From contig NZ_QLSZ01000003.1 of the NCBI RefSeq assembly GCF_003268855.1, forward strand, positions 1-64,000: a stretch of DNA of 64,000 bases. The letters run 5' to 3'. The translations under genes and the position numbers were made by a program. Below the pieces are notes generated by a model. The model was not told where the DNA came from. It did not search any database and saw nothing but the letters and a program-made list of their open reading frames with translations. Positions 15,848 through 25,270 of the stretch are shown here, one piece after another. The DNA comes from Flavobacterium aciduliphilum. Lineage in GTDB: Bacteria; Bacteroidota; Bacteroidia; Flavobacteriales; Flavobacteriaceae. Each line of letters starts with the position of its first letter. Position 1 is the first letter of the stretch.

Positions 15848-17482
15848 ATGATTTATCCTACTAAATTCAATAAACCTGAAGAACCTGCGGAAGAAAAAGT
15901 ATTCAATGCTTTGTCTAAGTTGCCTGATTCAGATTTTACGACATTCTATAGTCAGGAGTTTACTTCAATTAATCCCAGAGAAAAAAATGAATATGAAATT
16001 GATTTCATAGTAGTAGATCATAGAAATAATAGATTAAATGCCATTTTAGTTATTGAAGTTAAGGGAGGTAATATCACCTTTAATGGTGCTACTCAAAAAT
16101 GGTCTCAAAATGGGAAAGAAATGAATAAGGCTCCAAATAAGCAAGCTTCTTCAGCTATGAATAATTTAGTGAGTCGTTTTCGATTTTTATCTTTAAATAT
16201 CCCTTTTCATTGGGTATTGTGGTTTCCTGATATACAAGTTAGACCTGATGAATGGTTACCAACGGCTGTTTCAAGAGATAGACTGTTAGATTCTAACTCA
16301 GTTTCATATTGTTCCGATGCCCTACCCTTTCTATTTAATGAAATTATTGAAAAAAATCCAAACGAAGGAGCCCCAGTAACAGACTTTTTGAAACTTAAAG
16401 ATATTTTACTTCGTAGTGTTGGTTTTTTTAAACCACTTCACAAGGAATTTGAAGAAAATGAAAACACGTTTAAAAAATTGACTGAAAATCAAGGAAAAAT
16501 ATTTAAATACATCGATATAAACCCTAACATTTGCGTACAAGGACCGGCTGGTTCTGGTAAAACTTTTATTGCTTACAACAAAGCAATTGAATTTGGAGAG
16601 CGAGGAATGAAAGTCATGTATGTTTGTTTTAATAAGACTTTAGCAACTGAATTAAGACATAGGTACAGAAATTTAAACTTGCCGAGAGAATTTGAAATTG
16701 AATTTACTAATTTTCATTTTTGGGCGCTCCGTATTGCTGAACAAAACCCAACATACAAAAAAGAAAAAGCAGATTCCGAATTTTTTAATACTTATATCCC
16801 TAACAAAGCAAAAGAAGTAATTAATGAACCTTTTTATGATGCTGTTATTATTGATGAAGGACAGGATTTTAGAGAAAATTGGTTAGAATTGTTAAACAAA
16901 ATTTTAAAAAAAGAAGGTCGTTTTTTGTTCTTTATGGATGAAAATCAAGATATCTTTGAAACTTTTAAAGGTGTTCCTCATCATAGAAATATTACTAAAT
17001 GCCATTTAGAAGAGAATTGCAGAAATACTAAATTAATTATTGAGAAACTAAAGGAAACACTTCCAGATGTTAAAATGGTACCCATGGAGGGAACACCTGA
17101 TGGACAACCTATTAAAACAATTGCTTTTGACTCTAACGAATCGCAAGTCAATGAACTTGACAGACAAGTTAAATTATTAATTGAAAGTGGTATTCGGCCA
17201 AATCAAATTATTATCTTGACTAATAATTTGGAAGGAATTTCTAGTTTAAAAGGGGTTCATAATCTTGGGGGTAAAAAATTAATTAGCACCTATGACAGAG
17301 AATATGGCAGAGATACTAATTGTATAGCTCAAACCACAATAAATGTATTTAAAGGTTTAGAGGCAGATATTGTTTTCATTTTGGATGCTCAAAATATTGA
17401 AAACAAAAATAGTTTTTATACCCAGGCTAGTAGAGCTAAACAAATGTTATTTATATTTAAAAAAAACTATGACAAAATTTAA
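15848..17482 (+). CDS. NERD nuclease-domain/UvrD-like helicase protein
   Basis: The 544-residue protein has an N-terminal NERD domain (about 20-130; EIDFIVVD and LVIEVKGGN are the nuclease-fold motifs) fused to an SF1 helicase core. Walker A is GPAGSGKTF (about 232-240), the Walker B/motif II region is IIDEGQDF (about 333-340), EENCRNT is motif IV-like and the C-terminus holds VFKGLEADIVF and SRAKQMLF. It probably processes DNA ends. It overlaps the next gene by 14 nt and heads the operon that contains the cysteine desulfurase, so a defence role is likely. Confidence 0.85.
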   Translation: MIYPTKFNKPEEPAEEKVFNALSKLPDSDFTTFYSQEFTSINPREKNEYEIDFIVVDHRNNRLNAILVIEVKGGNITFNGATQKWSQNGKEMNKAPNKQASSAMNNLVSRFRFLSLNIPFHWVLWFPDIQVRPDEWLPTAVSRDRLLDSNSVSYCSDALPFLFNEIIEKNPNEGAPVTDFLKLKDILLRSVGFFKPLHKEFEENENTFKKLTENQGKIFKYIDINPNICVQGPAGSGKTFIAYNKAIEFGERGMKVMYVCFNKTLATELRHRYRNLNLPREFEIEFTNFHFWALRIAEQNPTYKKEKADSEFFNTYIPNKAKEVINEPFYDAVIIDEGQDFRENWLELLNKILKKEGRFLFFMDENQDIFETFKGVPHHRNITKCHLEENCRNTKLIIEKLKETLPDVKMVPMEGTPDGQPIKTIAFDSNESQVNELDRQVKLLIESGIRPNQIIILTNNLEGISSLKGVHNLGGKKLISTYDREYGRDTNCIAQTTINVFKGLEADIVFILDAQNIENKNSFYTQASRAKQMLFIFKKNYDKI

Positions 17483-18017
17483 TATTATAGAAGTTCCAAT
17501 AAAATATATTGATTTCTACATAAATGTAGATTGTACCCTTTTTTGCCCAGAAATCACAAACGATTGGAAAAATATAAAAGATGATAAAAATCGAGTTAAT
17601 GTATTTGTTTCAATGTATTTTGGTGAACTTGGAATTGAAGGTAGTTTTGCCCTAGGATTACCACCGATAAAAGAAGATATTGAAGATGCATGGGAATTTA
17701 GCCGAAAAGCAGGTACATGGGATTGGTATTCTGCTTATAAATTTATTATAAAAATCAATGACATTAAAGATTATAGCTTTGATTTGCAATTATTTAACAT
17801 ACCTTTTTCGCTTTTTGAACTTGATCCTTATAAAATTAAAAAAACATTAAATTTAAATAATTATAAAAATTTAGATTGCAACTTATTACTTTCAGATTCT
17901 GAAGAACATAATGAAACCGTTGACCAATTATTTAAAAATACTCTAGATGATTTCATGAAAATTTTAAAGTATGAATTTGATGCTAACCTTATTGACAAAC
18001 CACTTGATATAATATAA
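17469..18017 (+). CDS. Hypothetical protein, 182 aa, defence-operon member
   Basis: The ATG at 17469, beginning MTKFNIIEVPIKYIDFY, is preferred to an upstream in-frame start because that would run 113 nt into the NERD helicase gene. The protein is soluble, with a tryptophan-rich centre (DAWEFSRKAGTWDWYSAYKF). No family is recognised. It overlaps the helicase stop by 14 nt and ends 2 nt before the SspA-like start, so translational coupling to both is likely. Confidence 0.65.
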   Translation: MTKFNIIEVPIKYIDFYINVDCTLFCPEITNDWKNIKDDKNRVNVFVSMYFGELGIEGSFALGLPPIKEDIEDAWEFSRKAGTWDWYSAYKFIIKINDIKDYSFDLQLFNIPFSLFELDPYKIKKTLNLNNYKNLDCNLLLSDSEEHNETVDQLFKNTLDDFMKILKYEFDANLIDKPLDII

Positions 18018-18019
18018 TT

Positions 18020-19075
18020 TTGAACAAATTACCTATATATTTAGATGCAGCATCTACAACACCCGTAGACAAAAGGGTGTTGGATAATATGCTCCCCTAT
18101 TTTTCAGAAATATTTGGGAATGCATCAAGCAATCATGTTTATGGGTTAAATGCAAAAAAGGCTATTGATATTGCAAGAAGCCAAGTTGCTAAATTAATTA
18201 ATGCAGATGAAAAAGAAATTATTTTCACCTCAGGTGCAACAGAATCTATAAATTTTGCAATAAAAGGTTTTGTTGAATCAAATTACGAAAAAGGAAATCA
18301 TATTATCACAGTTAAAACAGAACATAAAGCAGTTCTAGCTACCTGCGAATATTTAGAAACTAAGGGGTTTGAGGTCACCTATTTAGATGTAAATGAAAAT
18401 GGTTTAATTTCATTAGATAGTTTAAAAGCTGCGATTAAAGAAACTACTATATTAATTGCAATTATGTATGTTAATAATGAAATTGGGATAATACAACCTA
18501 TAGCTGATATTGGAAAAATTGCTCAAGAACAAAATATTTGCTTTTTTTGTGATGCAACACAAGCAGTTGGTAAAGTAAAAGTTGATGTAGTTGCTGATAA
18601 TATTGATATGCTTTGTTTTAGTGGACACAAATTAAATGGTCCAAAAGGAATTGGTGTATTATACAAAAAAAAACATATTGCGCTAACCCCCCTTTTACAC
18701 GGCGGTGGCCAAGAATATGGATTAAGGGCGGGAACCTACAACACCCCTTTAATTGTGGGTCTTGGGAAAGCATGTGAGATAATTTATGAAGAATGGGATT
18801 CTAATATTTTGAAATTACTCGAAAAAAGAAATGAAATTGAAAAATATTATGAACAAAATAATATTGGGATTATTAATTTTAAAGAGGTTAAAACAGCACC
18901 ACATATATTGTGTATAACTCTAAATAATTATGATGCAGAAGATTACCTAATAGACAATTTAAAACAATTCGTAGCGTCTACGGGAAGTGCATGTAATTCA
19001 GGATTAGTTAGAATTTCACATGTAATTGAATCGATAAATAATTTAAATAATCAAACATTCAGAATATCAATTTAA
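18020..19075 (+). CDS. sspA: Cysteine desulfurase, SspA/DndA/IscS type
   Basis: A class V PLP aminotransferase of 351 residues. It shows YLDAASTTPVD at the start, FTSGATESINFAI, DATQAVGKV, the PLP-lysine motif SGHKLNGPKG (Lys about 204) and the sulfur-carrying cysteine in STGSACNSG (about 325). It removes sulfur from L-cysteine and passes it on as persulfide. The start is TTG, following the previous stop by 2 nt. The C-terminus is shorter than in IscS. The convergent sspBCDE-like operon makes the role of SspA in DNA phosphorothioation most likely; a general IscS role would need isc/suf neighbours, which are absent. Confidence 0.88.
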   Translation: MNKLPIYLDAASTTPVDKRVLDNMLPYFSEIFGNASSNHVYGLNAKKAIDIARSQVAKLINADEKEIIFTSGATESINFAIKGFVESNYEKGNHIITVKTEHKAVLATCEYLETKGFEVTYLDVNENGLISLDSLKAAIKETTILIAIMYVNNEIGIIQPIADIGKIAQEQNICFFCDATQAVGKVKVDVVADNIDMLCFSGHKLNGPKGIGVLYKKKHIALTPLLHGGGQEYGLRAGTYNTPLIVGLGKACEIIYEEWDSNILKLLEKRNEIEKYYEQNNIGIINFKEVKTAPHILCITLNNYDAEDYLIDNLKQFVASTGSACNSGLVRISHVIESINNLNNQTFRISI

Positions 19076-19077
19076 AA

Positions 19078-20502
19078 ATGGGGCATAAAAGTGATATAAA
19101 TGATATGATACTTTCTAATATTTCAAATGATGAAATTATAAAAACTATATATAAAAGATATAGTATAAGACATACTAAAAATGACATAAATTCGTATAGA
19201 AATAAGATAGAAAAAGACATCAATTATGAAGATAAAATCATTTATATATTAAAAAAACTATCAATTCCTTTAACAATTAAAGATATTGAACACTTTCTAA
19301 GTAATGATTATGGAAAAATATTACCGCATAGTACCCTATTAACTTTAATGTTTGATAAAGTATGTAAAAATGGGAAAGTATTTTATAATAGATCTGAAAA
19401 AACATTTTCAGTAAATTCAAATAAAAATATTGACTTTAGTCAAGAAAATGACAACAGTGAAAATTCAACTTTAGAGGGAGATAAAACATATGAAAATGAA
19501 GAGATTAATAACCCACCATTCAATTCATACAATGAAGTCCTCATTCATGAAATAGAAACGTTAAAAAAACAATCTAATAATTTTAATTTGATAGAAAGCT
19601 CTGTCATATCGAAAATATTAGATAAATCTATAGCTATAGTATACATATCTTCAATATCTACTAACAATGATAATAATTATTTAAAAAAACTTTGTTCGAT
19701 TTATATTGTTTTTTTAGAGAATTTATTAATAGTTTTAGAGTATTTTAAAAATTCGGAATTCGACATAACACGCAATAATTTAAATAATTACATTTTAAGC
19801 AAAAACATTAATATTGCTGACTTTGATGTATTCAATTTAATAACAAACCATATTGGATTTGCCGTTCAAAGAGAATCTATTTATTTTAAAGTAACTGATA
19901 AAAGAATTCTTAATGATTTCATTGATGATGTTTCTAATGAATTATTTTTTTATAAAGAGTATTTACAATCAATAACGAAAGAAGATAAAACAAATAATAC
20001 TGATACTTTTTTTGAAAATATAGGAACTAAAGATTTAAGTGGAGGTAATAATGATTTAATTACTGATGAGGAAACAATATCAGTTAGTTCATCAAATAAT
20101 GAAGAAATTAGTGAAGACATTTATGAAACTAAAGTTTCAGAAATTAATAAATCTTCAATAGTTATAGAAAATGTATATGATGAATTAATTGAAATTAAAA
20201 AAAATCTTCAGATAAATATTGACAGAATTAATCTACTAATAAACAAAAAACAAAACTCAAAAGAGTTAGTTATTAAAAATGAATGGATAATAATATCTGA
20301 TTGTAACATAAAAAAAAACATCCAAATCAACTTTAAAGAAAAAAAACTAACATTTAAAAATATTAATAATTTAAATTTTGAAAATTTATTTAAAGAATTT
20401 CTTTTAAATATTTCGAAACAAAGAAATTTAAATAGAAACTTTGAAGTAGATTTATTTTTTGAAAATTTAGAAGAATTTTATACAAATGATTATGATTTAT
20501 AA
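19078..20502 (+). CDS. Hypothetical protein with possible winged-helix domain, 474 aa
   Basis: The N-terminal 115 residues look like a helical/winged-helix region (IIYILKKLSIPLTIKDIEHF, then KVCKNGKVFYNRSEKTFSVN). A long Asn/Asp/Glu-rich, probably disordered and coiled-coil stretch follows (about 120-420). The C-terminus is a compact strand/helix region. No enzyme motif was found. The gene begins 2 nt after sspA and overlaps the helicase start by 17 nt, so it is fixed within the module. A DNA-binding adaptor or specificity subunit is an inference. Extreme A+T and Asn/Lys content resembles the whole island and suggests transfer. Confidence 0.7.
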   Translation: MGHKSDINDMILSNISNDEIIKTIYKRYSIRHTKNDINSYRNKIEKDINYEDKIIYILKKLSIPLTIKDIEHFLSNDYGKILPHSTLLTLMFDKVCKNGKVFYNRSEKTFSVNSNKNIDFSQENDNSENSTLEGDKTYENEEINNPPFNSYNEVLIHEIETLKKQSNNFNLIESSVISKILDKSIAIVYISSISTNNDNNYLKKLCSIYIVFLENLLIVLEYFKNSEFDITRNNLNNYILSKNINIADFDVFNLITNHIGFAVQRESIYFKVTDKRILNDFIDDVSNELFFYKEYLQSITKEDKTNNTDTFFENIGTKDLSGGNNDLITDEETISVSSSNNEEISEDIYETKVSEINKSSIVIENVYDELIEIKKNLQINIDRINLLINKKQNSKELVIKNEWIIISDCNIKKNIQINFKEKKLTFKNINNLNFENLFKEFLLNISKQRNLNRNFEVDLFFENLEEFYTNDYDL

Positions 20503-22087
20503 CCACGATGAAATAATTGCTAGTTTGTCTATTATGTTTGAAAAACTTAATGATCAAACAAGAAAAAAACTATTAGGTGAAGAAATTGAACGTATAATTA
20601 ACAGTTATTTTGGAAGAATTAGTGCAGATCAATTAGCAACATCTTTACTTAGCAAATACGGATCAGATTTATTTAATAAAAAATATGGTGTTTTTGAGAC
20701 AATTATCAATGGAAGTGAGCGGGAAGATTTAATTTCGCTTGCAATATCACTTGGATTAAATACTGATTCTAAAACTATTTGGGACGATATTTTATGTAAA
20801 TTGGACTCAAAAAGAAATTTAAGTATCTTTTTGAAAAACTATAATCTACCTGATTATTTTTTAATGATTGGAAAAAAAGATTTAAGAGAAACGACAGAAA
20901 CAATAAAATTAGAATATAATCAAAGTCTAACAAGTCTAGGATTTCCTCATTCATATCAGAATTTTGTTAAACTTGAACTAATTGAAAAAATAAATAATAG
21001 TTCTGGTAAATTTTCTTCATTAGTTGTTATGCCAACAGGTTCAGGAAAAACTAGAACTGCTGTAGAATATATGATAGATTTCATAAGAGAGAAGAAAAAA
21101 GCAAATATAATTTGGGTTGTTGATAGTCCAGAACTGGCAGAGCAAGCTTTACAAACTTTTAAATCGCTTTGGTTATTAAGAGGAGACAGAGAATTGACAA
21201 TACATAGATGTTTTAATAAATTTAATCCAACAATTAATTTTGAAAAAAAAATTAATATTATATTTTGTGCTTTTGATAAGCTAAGAAGTGAAAAAGAAAA
21301 AACATCAAATCTATTTAACGGTCTTAAACTAAATACTAATTTACTGTTAATTGATGAAGCTCATTATTCTTTAGCAACAAAATATGACGAGATTCTATCT
21401 TCTATAAAAAATAATTCTAAAGAATTAATTACAATAGGATTGACAGCAACACCATTAAGACCTGATGACAATGAAATGTTTAGTTTAAAAAATTATTTTG
21501 ATAATAGAATAATAGAATTTAAAGATGAAGATGACATAATTATAAAAAATCCTTTAGAATATCTTCAAGAAAAAAATTATTTGGCTTCTATTGATGTAGA
21601 ATATCTATCTATTCCTTCTGATGAAATAAAACCAACTTCCTCTGAATTTAATACTAAAATAATTAATAGAATCAAACAAAGTTTAGAGGAAAAGAAACAA
21701 ATAATAATATTTGCAATGTCAAAGAATCATGCAATAGCATTAGATATATTGTTAAAACATGAAAAAGTTAAATGTAATTGTATAATTGGTGAAACATTAT
21801 CACAAGAGAGACAGATTTATTTTAAAGAATTTCAAGATAAAAAAATTAATGTTTTAATTAATTATGATATTTTGGCAACAGGAATAGATTTACCTAAAGT
21901 TGATGAGTTATTTATATTACGGAAATTTGGTCAAGTCACTACTGCAATGCAAGTTTTAGGTAGAGCACTTCGTGGTGAATTAAATGGTGGAAATAAAAAA
22001 AACAAAATTATAAGTGTTATTAATAACAAAGTTATAATTAATAATCCAAATGATTTATACAATCTTATTAATAACATGCACACTTAA
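20486..22087 (+). CDS. DEAD/DEAH-box superfamily 2 helicase
   Basis: The 533-residue protein has an N-terminal helical domain (1-145) and a complete SF2 core: Walker A VMPTGSGKTRTA (about 180-191), DEAH-type box LLIDEAHYS (about 286-294), ITIGLTATPLRP (about 314-325), ATGIDLPKVDEL and motif VI QVLGRALRG (about 487-495). It would translocate on or unwind DNA using ATP. It lacks an attached nuclease domain, so the PLD and GHKL neighbours probably supply or control cleavage. The start overlaps the 474-aa gene. Confidence 0.85.
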   Translation: MIMIYNHDEIIASLSIMFEKLNDQTRKKLLGEEIERIINSYFGRISADQLATSLLSKYGSDLFNKKYGVFETIINGSEREDLISLAISLGLNTDSKTIWDDILCKLDSKRNLSIFLKNYNLPDYFLMIGKKDLRETTETIKLEYNQSLTSLGFPHSYQNFVKLELIEKINNSSGKFSSLVVMPTGSGKTRTAVEYMIDFIREKKKANIIWVVDSPELAEQALQTFKSLWLLRGDRELTIHRCFNKFNPTINFEKKINIIFCAFDKLRSEKEKTSNLFNGLKLNTNLLLIDEAHYSLATKYDEILSSIKNNSKELITIGLTATPLRPDDNEMFSLKNYFDNRIIEFKDEDDIIIKNPLEYLQEKNYLASIDVEYLSIPSDEIKPTSSEFNTKIINRIKQSLEEKKQIIIFAMSKNHAIALDILLKHEKVKCNCIIGETLSQERQIYFKEFQDKKINVLINYDILATGIDLPKVDELFILRKFGQVTTAMQVLGRALRGELNGGNKKNKIISVINNKVIINNPNDLYNLINNMHT

Positions 22088-22144
22088 AATTTGGATTTAA
22101 CAACACTCATAAGTAAATTAAAATAAATTTTAAATAATAAATAA

Positions 22145-24049
22145 ATGAAAAGTATAATTGGACCACGTATTCTAGAAAAATTAAGAAGTTCTGACTATAA
22201 AAACACAGTATATGCACTTGCTGAAATTATTGACAATTCAATAGATGCAGAGGCAAAAAATATTGATGTTATAACAATAACTAAAGACGGATCTATAAGA
22301 GATATTTATTTTGTAGATAATGGTAATGGAATGAATGAAAGTATTCTTCAAAATTGTGTGATATTTTCTGAATCAAATAATCCTCCAGGCATAAAAAATA
22401 CAGGTTTTTTTGGAATGGGACTTCCAAATTCTTCTTTATCTCAATGTACTAAATTTTCTGTTAGTTCAAATATTAATGGCACTTGGATGCAAAACAGTGT
22501 TGATATAAAACAAATGATTGCATCAAATACATTAGATCTAAATCCAATATATAAGGCTGATATTAGAGAAATTAACAATATTTTAGAGAAATCTAAAATT
22601 GAAAAACCTAAAACAATAATTCACTGGACTAATCTAGATAAAATTGATACAGTAAGACCTCAAACTTTAATGGATCGTTGTGAAAGATTAATAGGTAGGA
22701 TTCATAGATACAAAATTAATAATGGTCATACAATTAATTTTTTAAATTATTCTGATGGAAATAAAAAACCAGATATAGATCACATTTTTATTGAAAATGA
22801 TCCCCTTTATTTAACAAAAGGGAAATCACAAATTGCTTCAAAAATTAATATTTTAGCAAAAGTTAAAAATAGTGAAAATCCTGAGTTTTCGTTAGACCAT
22901 TATTTTTCCAAATACATTACATCAGATATTGAAAAAGTTCATCCACTTTTTTATTGCCCAGAAGAAGCACAGCAAACTATTTCTATAAAATGGAATGGAA
23001 AGACATATACAATAAATTTAAAACTTGCGGTTGCATATAAAGATGTACAAAAGCCTGGAACAAGAGAAGGTGGAAAAACTCTTTTTGGTAAAGAATTAGG
23101 AGCAAAAGTACGAGGTAATAGTAATTATCCTTCTGGGAATATTTCTTGGGTTAGAAACGATAGAGAAATAACTTGTGGAAATTATTCATTATTCAATGTT
23201 ACACAAGAAAATCAAAGGTTTTGGAGTATTGAACTAAACTATGATACATCAAAAACAAATGATAATGTACTAGATAAATTATTAGGTCTTTCAAATTCCA
23301 AACAAAGTTTAAAATATACTCCAGATACAGAGCATCCGATCGATGAATCTGAAACTGCTAATGAAAATAATAAAAGACAAGAATTGATTGCTCGAATTAC
23401 AAATGCTCTTAACGATGCAATTCAAAAGGCTAATAAAATTTTAAGTCAACAAGCAAGAGAATGGAAAGCAAAAGAAGATTTAATTAAAGGTACAACATCA
23501 GGAGGTGGAGGAATACTTCCAGGAGGAACCCCAACAACTTATAAAGTTCTCCTTGAGGCATTAGGAAAAGGGGCTTTATTATCAGAACAAGATGTTGAAA
23601 TACTTACAACAAAATTAAAAAAATATCTTCCTTTTATTGAAAAAAGCATGATCGAAAGTGCTGTAAGAAAATATAGTGAAATAGGACTTCAAAATTTAAT
23701 TATATACTGTGAATTAGATGAAAGAGATTTATTTCAAACAGATAAATATCAAGGCATAAATATTACACTAATTAATACAAAACATCTATTTTATTCAAAA
23801 ATAATAGAACCTTTAAAAGAAAAAAATGATAACGATATTCTGGTTAGCGTAGAGTTATTAATTTCATCATTAAGTAGAGCAGGTGAAAATAATTATTTTG
23901 ACAGAAAAAAAGAAGATATTAAAGAACTTTTTGAATTAACTTCTAAAGATTTAAAAAATCTTCTCAATCAGCAGAGTACTGTTGGTCAAAATTTAGATGA
24001 TGACATAGAAGATGAAAATGTATTATTTGAAGAAGATAATATAACTTAA
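22145..24049 (+). CDS. MORC/MutL-like GHKL ATPase
   Basis: The 634-residue protein has an N-terminal GHKL (gyrase/Hsp90/MutL) ATPase domain: N box AEIIDNSIDAEA (about 23-34), G1 box FVDNGNGMNE (about 56-65) and G2 box GFFGMGLPNSS (about 87-97). ISWVRNDREI (about 333-342) fits the following S5-like domain of MORC-type proteins. The C-terminal 200 residues are helical with a Gly-rich linker (SGGGGILPGG). Bacterial MORC-like ATPases are known beside helicases and nucleases in restriction-like operons; they are thought to clamp DNA. Hsp90 itself is excluded by the short divergent tail. Confidence 0.85.
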   Translation: MKSIIGPRILEKLRSSDYKNTVYALAEIIDNSIDAEAKNIDVITITKDGSIRDIYFVDNGNGMNESILQNCVIFSESNNPPGIKNTGFFGMGLPNSSLSQCTKFSVSSNINGTWMQNSVDIKQMIASNTLDLNPIYKADIREINNILEKSKIEKPKTIIHWTNLDKIDTVRPQTLMDRCERLIGRIHRYKINNGHTINFLNYSDGNKKPDIDHIFIENDPLYLTKGKSQIASKINILAKVKNSENPEFSLDHYFSKYITSDIEKVHPLFYCPEEAQQTISIKWNGKTYTINLKLAVAYKDVQKPGTREGGKTLFGKELGAKVRGNSNYPSGNISWVRNDREITCGNYSLFNVTQENQRFWSIELNYDTSKTNDNVLDKLLGLSNSKQSLKYTPDTEHPIDESETANENNKRQELIARITNALNDAIQKANKILSQQAREWKAKEDLIKGTTSGGGGILPGGTPTTYKVLLEALGKGALLSEQDVEILTTKLKKYLPFIEKSMIESAVRKYSEIGLQNLIIYCELDERDLFQTDKYQGINITLINTKHLFYSKIIEPLKEKNDNDILVSVELLISSLSRAGENNYFDRKKEDIKELFELTSKDLKNLLNQQSTVGQNLDDDIEDENVLFEEDNIT

Positions 24050-24059
24050 TGTAAAAAAC

Positions 24060-25010
24060 ATGCTACACAAAAGCGGATATAATTTAGAAAAAGGAGCAAT
24101 TGATTTCATTAGCAATAATGAAACCATTACTCTTTTTTCGGCTTATATTAAACTTGAGGAATTGAAGCAAATTAATATCAAAAATAACATCAAACAAATT
24201 ATTGTTCGTTGGGAAATAGAAGATTTGTGTAAAGGAGTATCTGATATTGAATTGTATCACTATTGCTTAGACAATGGTATCGCATTGTATAGAAACACTA
24301 GATTGCACATGAAAGCTATTTGGAACAATCAAGATACTGTTCTTTTTGGCTCAGCAAATATTACTGGAAAGGGTTTGGGAGAGAAAAACAATTACAACTA
24401 TGAATTAAATGGCATTAAAGAATCTATAGATATTACTGATATTATCTATTTTAATCAAGTTATTTCATCTAGCGAATATGTTTCTTCCGATTTATATAAT
24501 CAAATTAATGAGATTGTAATAAACACTATTTTACCAATAATTACTTTTCCAGAAATTCCTACAGTAAAAAAAGAAATTGATTACTTTTTACTTTCTCAAT
24601 TACCCATGAGCAAATCCCCAGATGATTTATATGAAGTAGTTATTCATAGTGAAGATTTTGATACTAAAGAACAGGGTTTTGCAGCACATGATGTAGCATT
24701 ATTTGGTATTGACGTATTTCAAGATTATTCTTTATTTAAAATAGAATTGAAGGAGAAATTCAACGCACATCCTTTTATTATTGCTTTAAAAGAACACATA
24801 AAATCTCAATTAACAAAATCATTAAGTTATGGTAGAGTAATAGATTGGATAAAGATAAATACAACTACGGTTCCCACACCTAGAAGTTGGGATTTAAAAC
24901 AAGATCAAATAGTTAATAATCTTTATACATGGATTTGCGAATTTGATGAGAAATATTCATGGGATACACCAAATCATTCACAAGTAATTTTTTATAATGG
25001 AAACAAATAA
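24060..25010 (+). CDS. Phospholipase D-like (HKD) nuclease
   Basis: The 316-residue protein carries one PLD active-site half: RLHMKA supplies the HxK pair (about 82-84) and LFGSANIT the GSxN motif (about 96-103). The Asp is displaced relative to the classic HxKxxxxD spacing (QD, nine residues after His). Single-motif PLD nucleases dimerise to form the active site and cut DNA. It begins 10 nt after the GHKL gene stop, so the two are almost certainly partners. A phospholipid substrate is unlikely given the operon and the absence of a signal peptide. Confidence 0.78.
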   Translation: MLHKSGYNLEKGAIDFISNNETITLFSAYIKLEELKQINIKNNIKQIIVRWEIEDLCKGVSDIELYHYCLDNGIALYRNTRLHMKAIWNNQDTVLFGSANITGKGLGEKNNYNYELNGIKESIDITDIIYFNQVISSSEYVSSDLYNQINEIVINTILPIITFPEIPTVKKEIDYFLLSQLPMSKSPDDLYEVVIHSEDFDTKEQGFAAHDVALFGIDVFQDYSLFKIELKEKFNAHPFIIALKEHIKSQLTKSLSYGRVIDWIKINTTTVPTPRSWDLKQDQIVNNLYTWICEFDEKYSWDTPNHSQVIFYNGNK

Positions 25011-25137
25011 ATGGTACACATCAAATGAAGCAAAAGCAATCTTAAAAATAAGTGATTGTAAATTGATGCACTTACGTTTAGAAGGAAGAATTTTGTTTAA
25101 GAAAAATGTTAGAAGTTATTTTTATCATATTGAATAA
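24997..25137 (+). CDS. Small HTH (excisionase-like) protein, 46 aa
   Basis: An ATG at 24997 opens 46 codons: METNKWYTSNEAKAILKI, then SDCKLMHLRLEGRILFKKN and SYFYHIE. The pattern W-TSNEAKxxLKIS-C-L-x-LR-EG-I-F matches MerR/excisionase-type winged-helix proteins common in Bacteroidota. It overlaps the PLD gene end by 14 nt, so it is co-translated as the last gene of the plus-strand operon. It may regulate the operon or be a remnant of a mobile element. Confidence 0.6.
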   Translation: METNKWYTSNEAKAILKISDCKLMHLRLEGRILFKKNVRSYFYHIE

Positions 25138-25200
25138 GTTATATCTCACTAATCCTAAAAAACTGGATTTTAATCATCAATCTTTACTTAACTATGTTTG

Positions 25201-25246
25201 AAAAAAGGGTTCAACTTTAGTAAAAAGTCAAACCCCTTTATTTTTA
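25201..25246. terminator. Bidirectional terminator between convergent operons
   Basis: AAAAAAGGGTTCAACTTT pairs imperfectly with AAAAAGTCAAACCCCTTTA, followed by TTTTT on the plus strand; on the minus strand the stem is followed by T from the leading A run. It separates the plus-strand module from sspE. Confidence 0.7.
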
Positions 25247-25270
25247 ATTTACACACTTTTATGATAGTGT

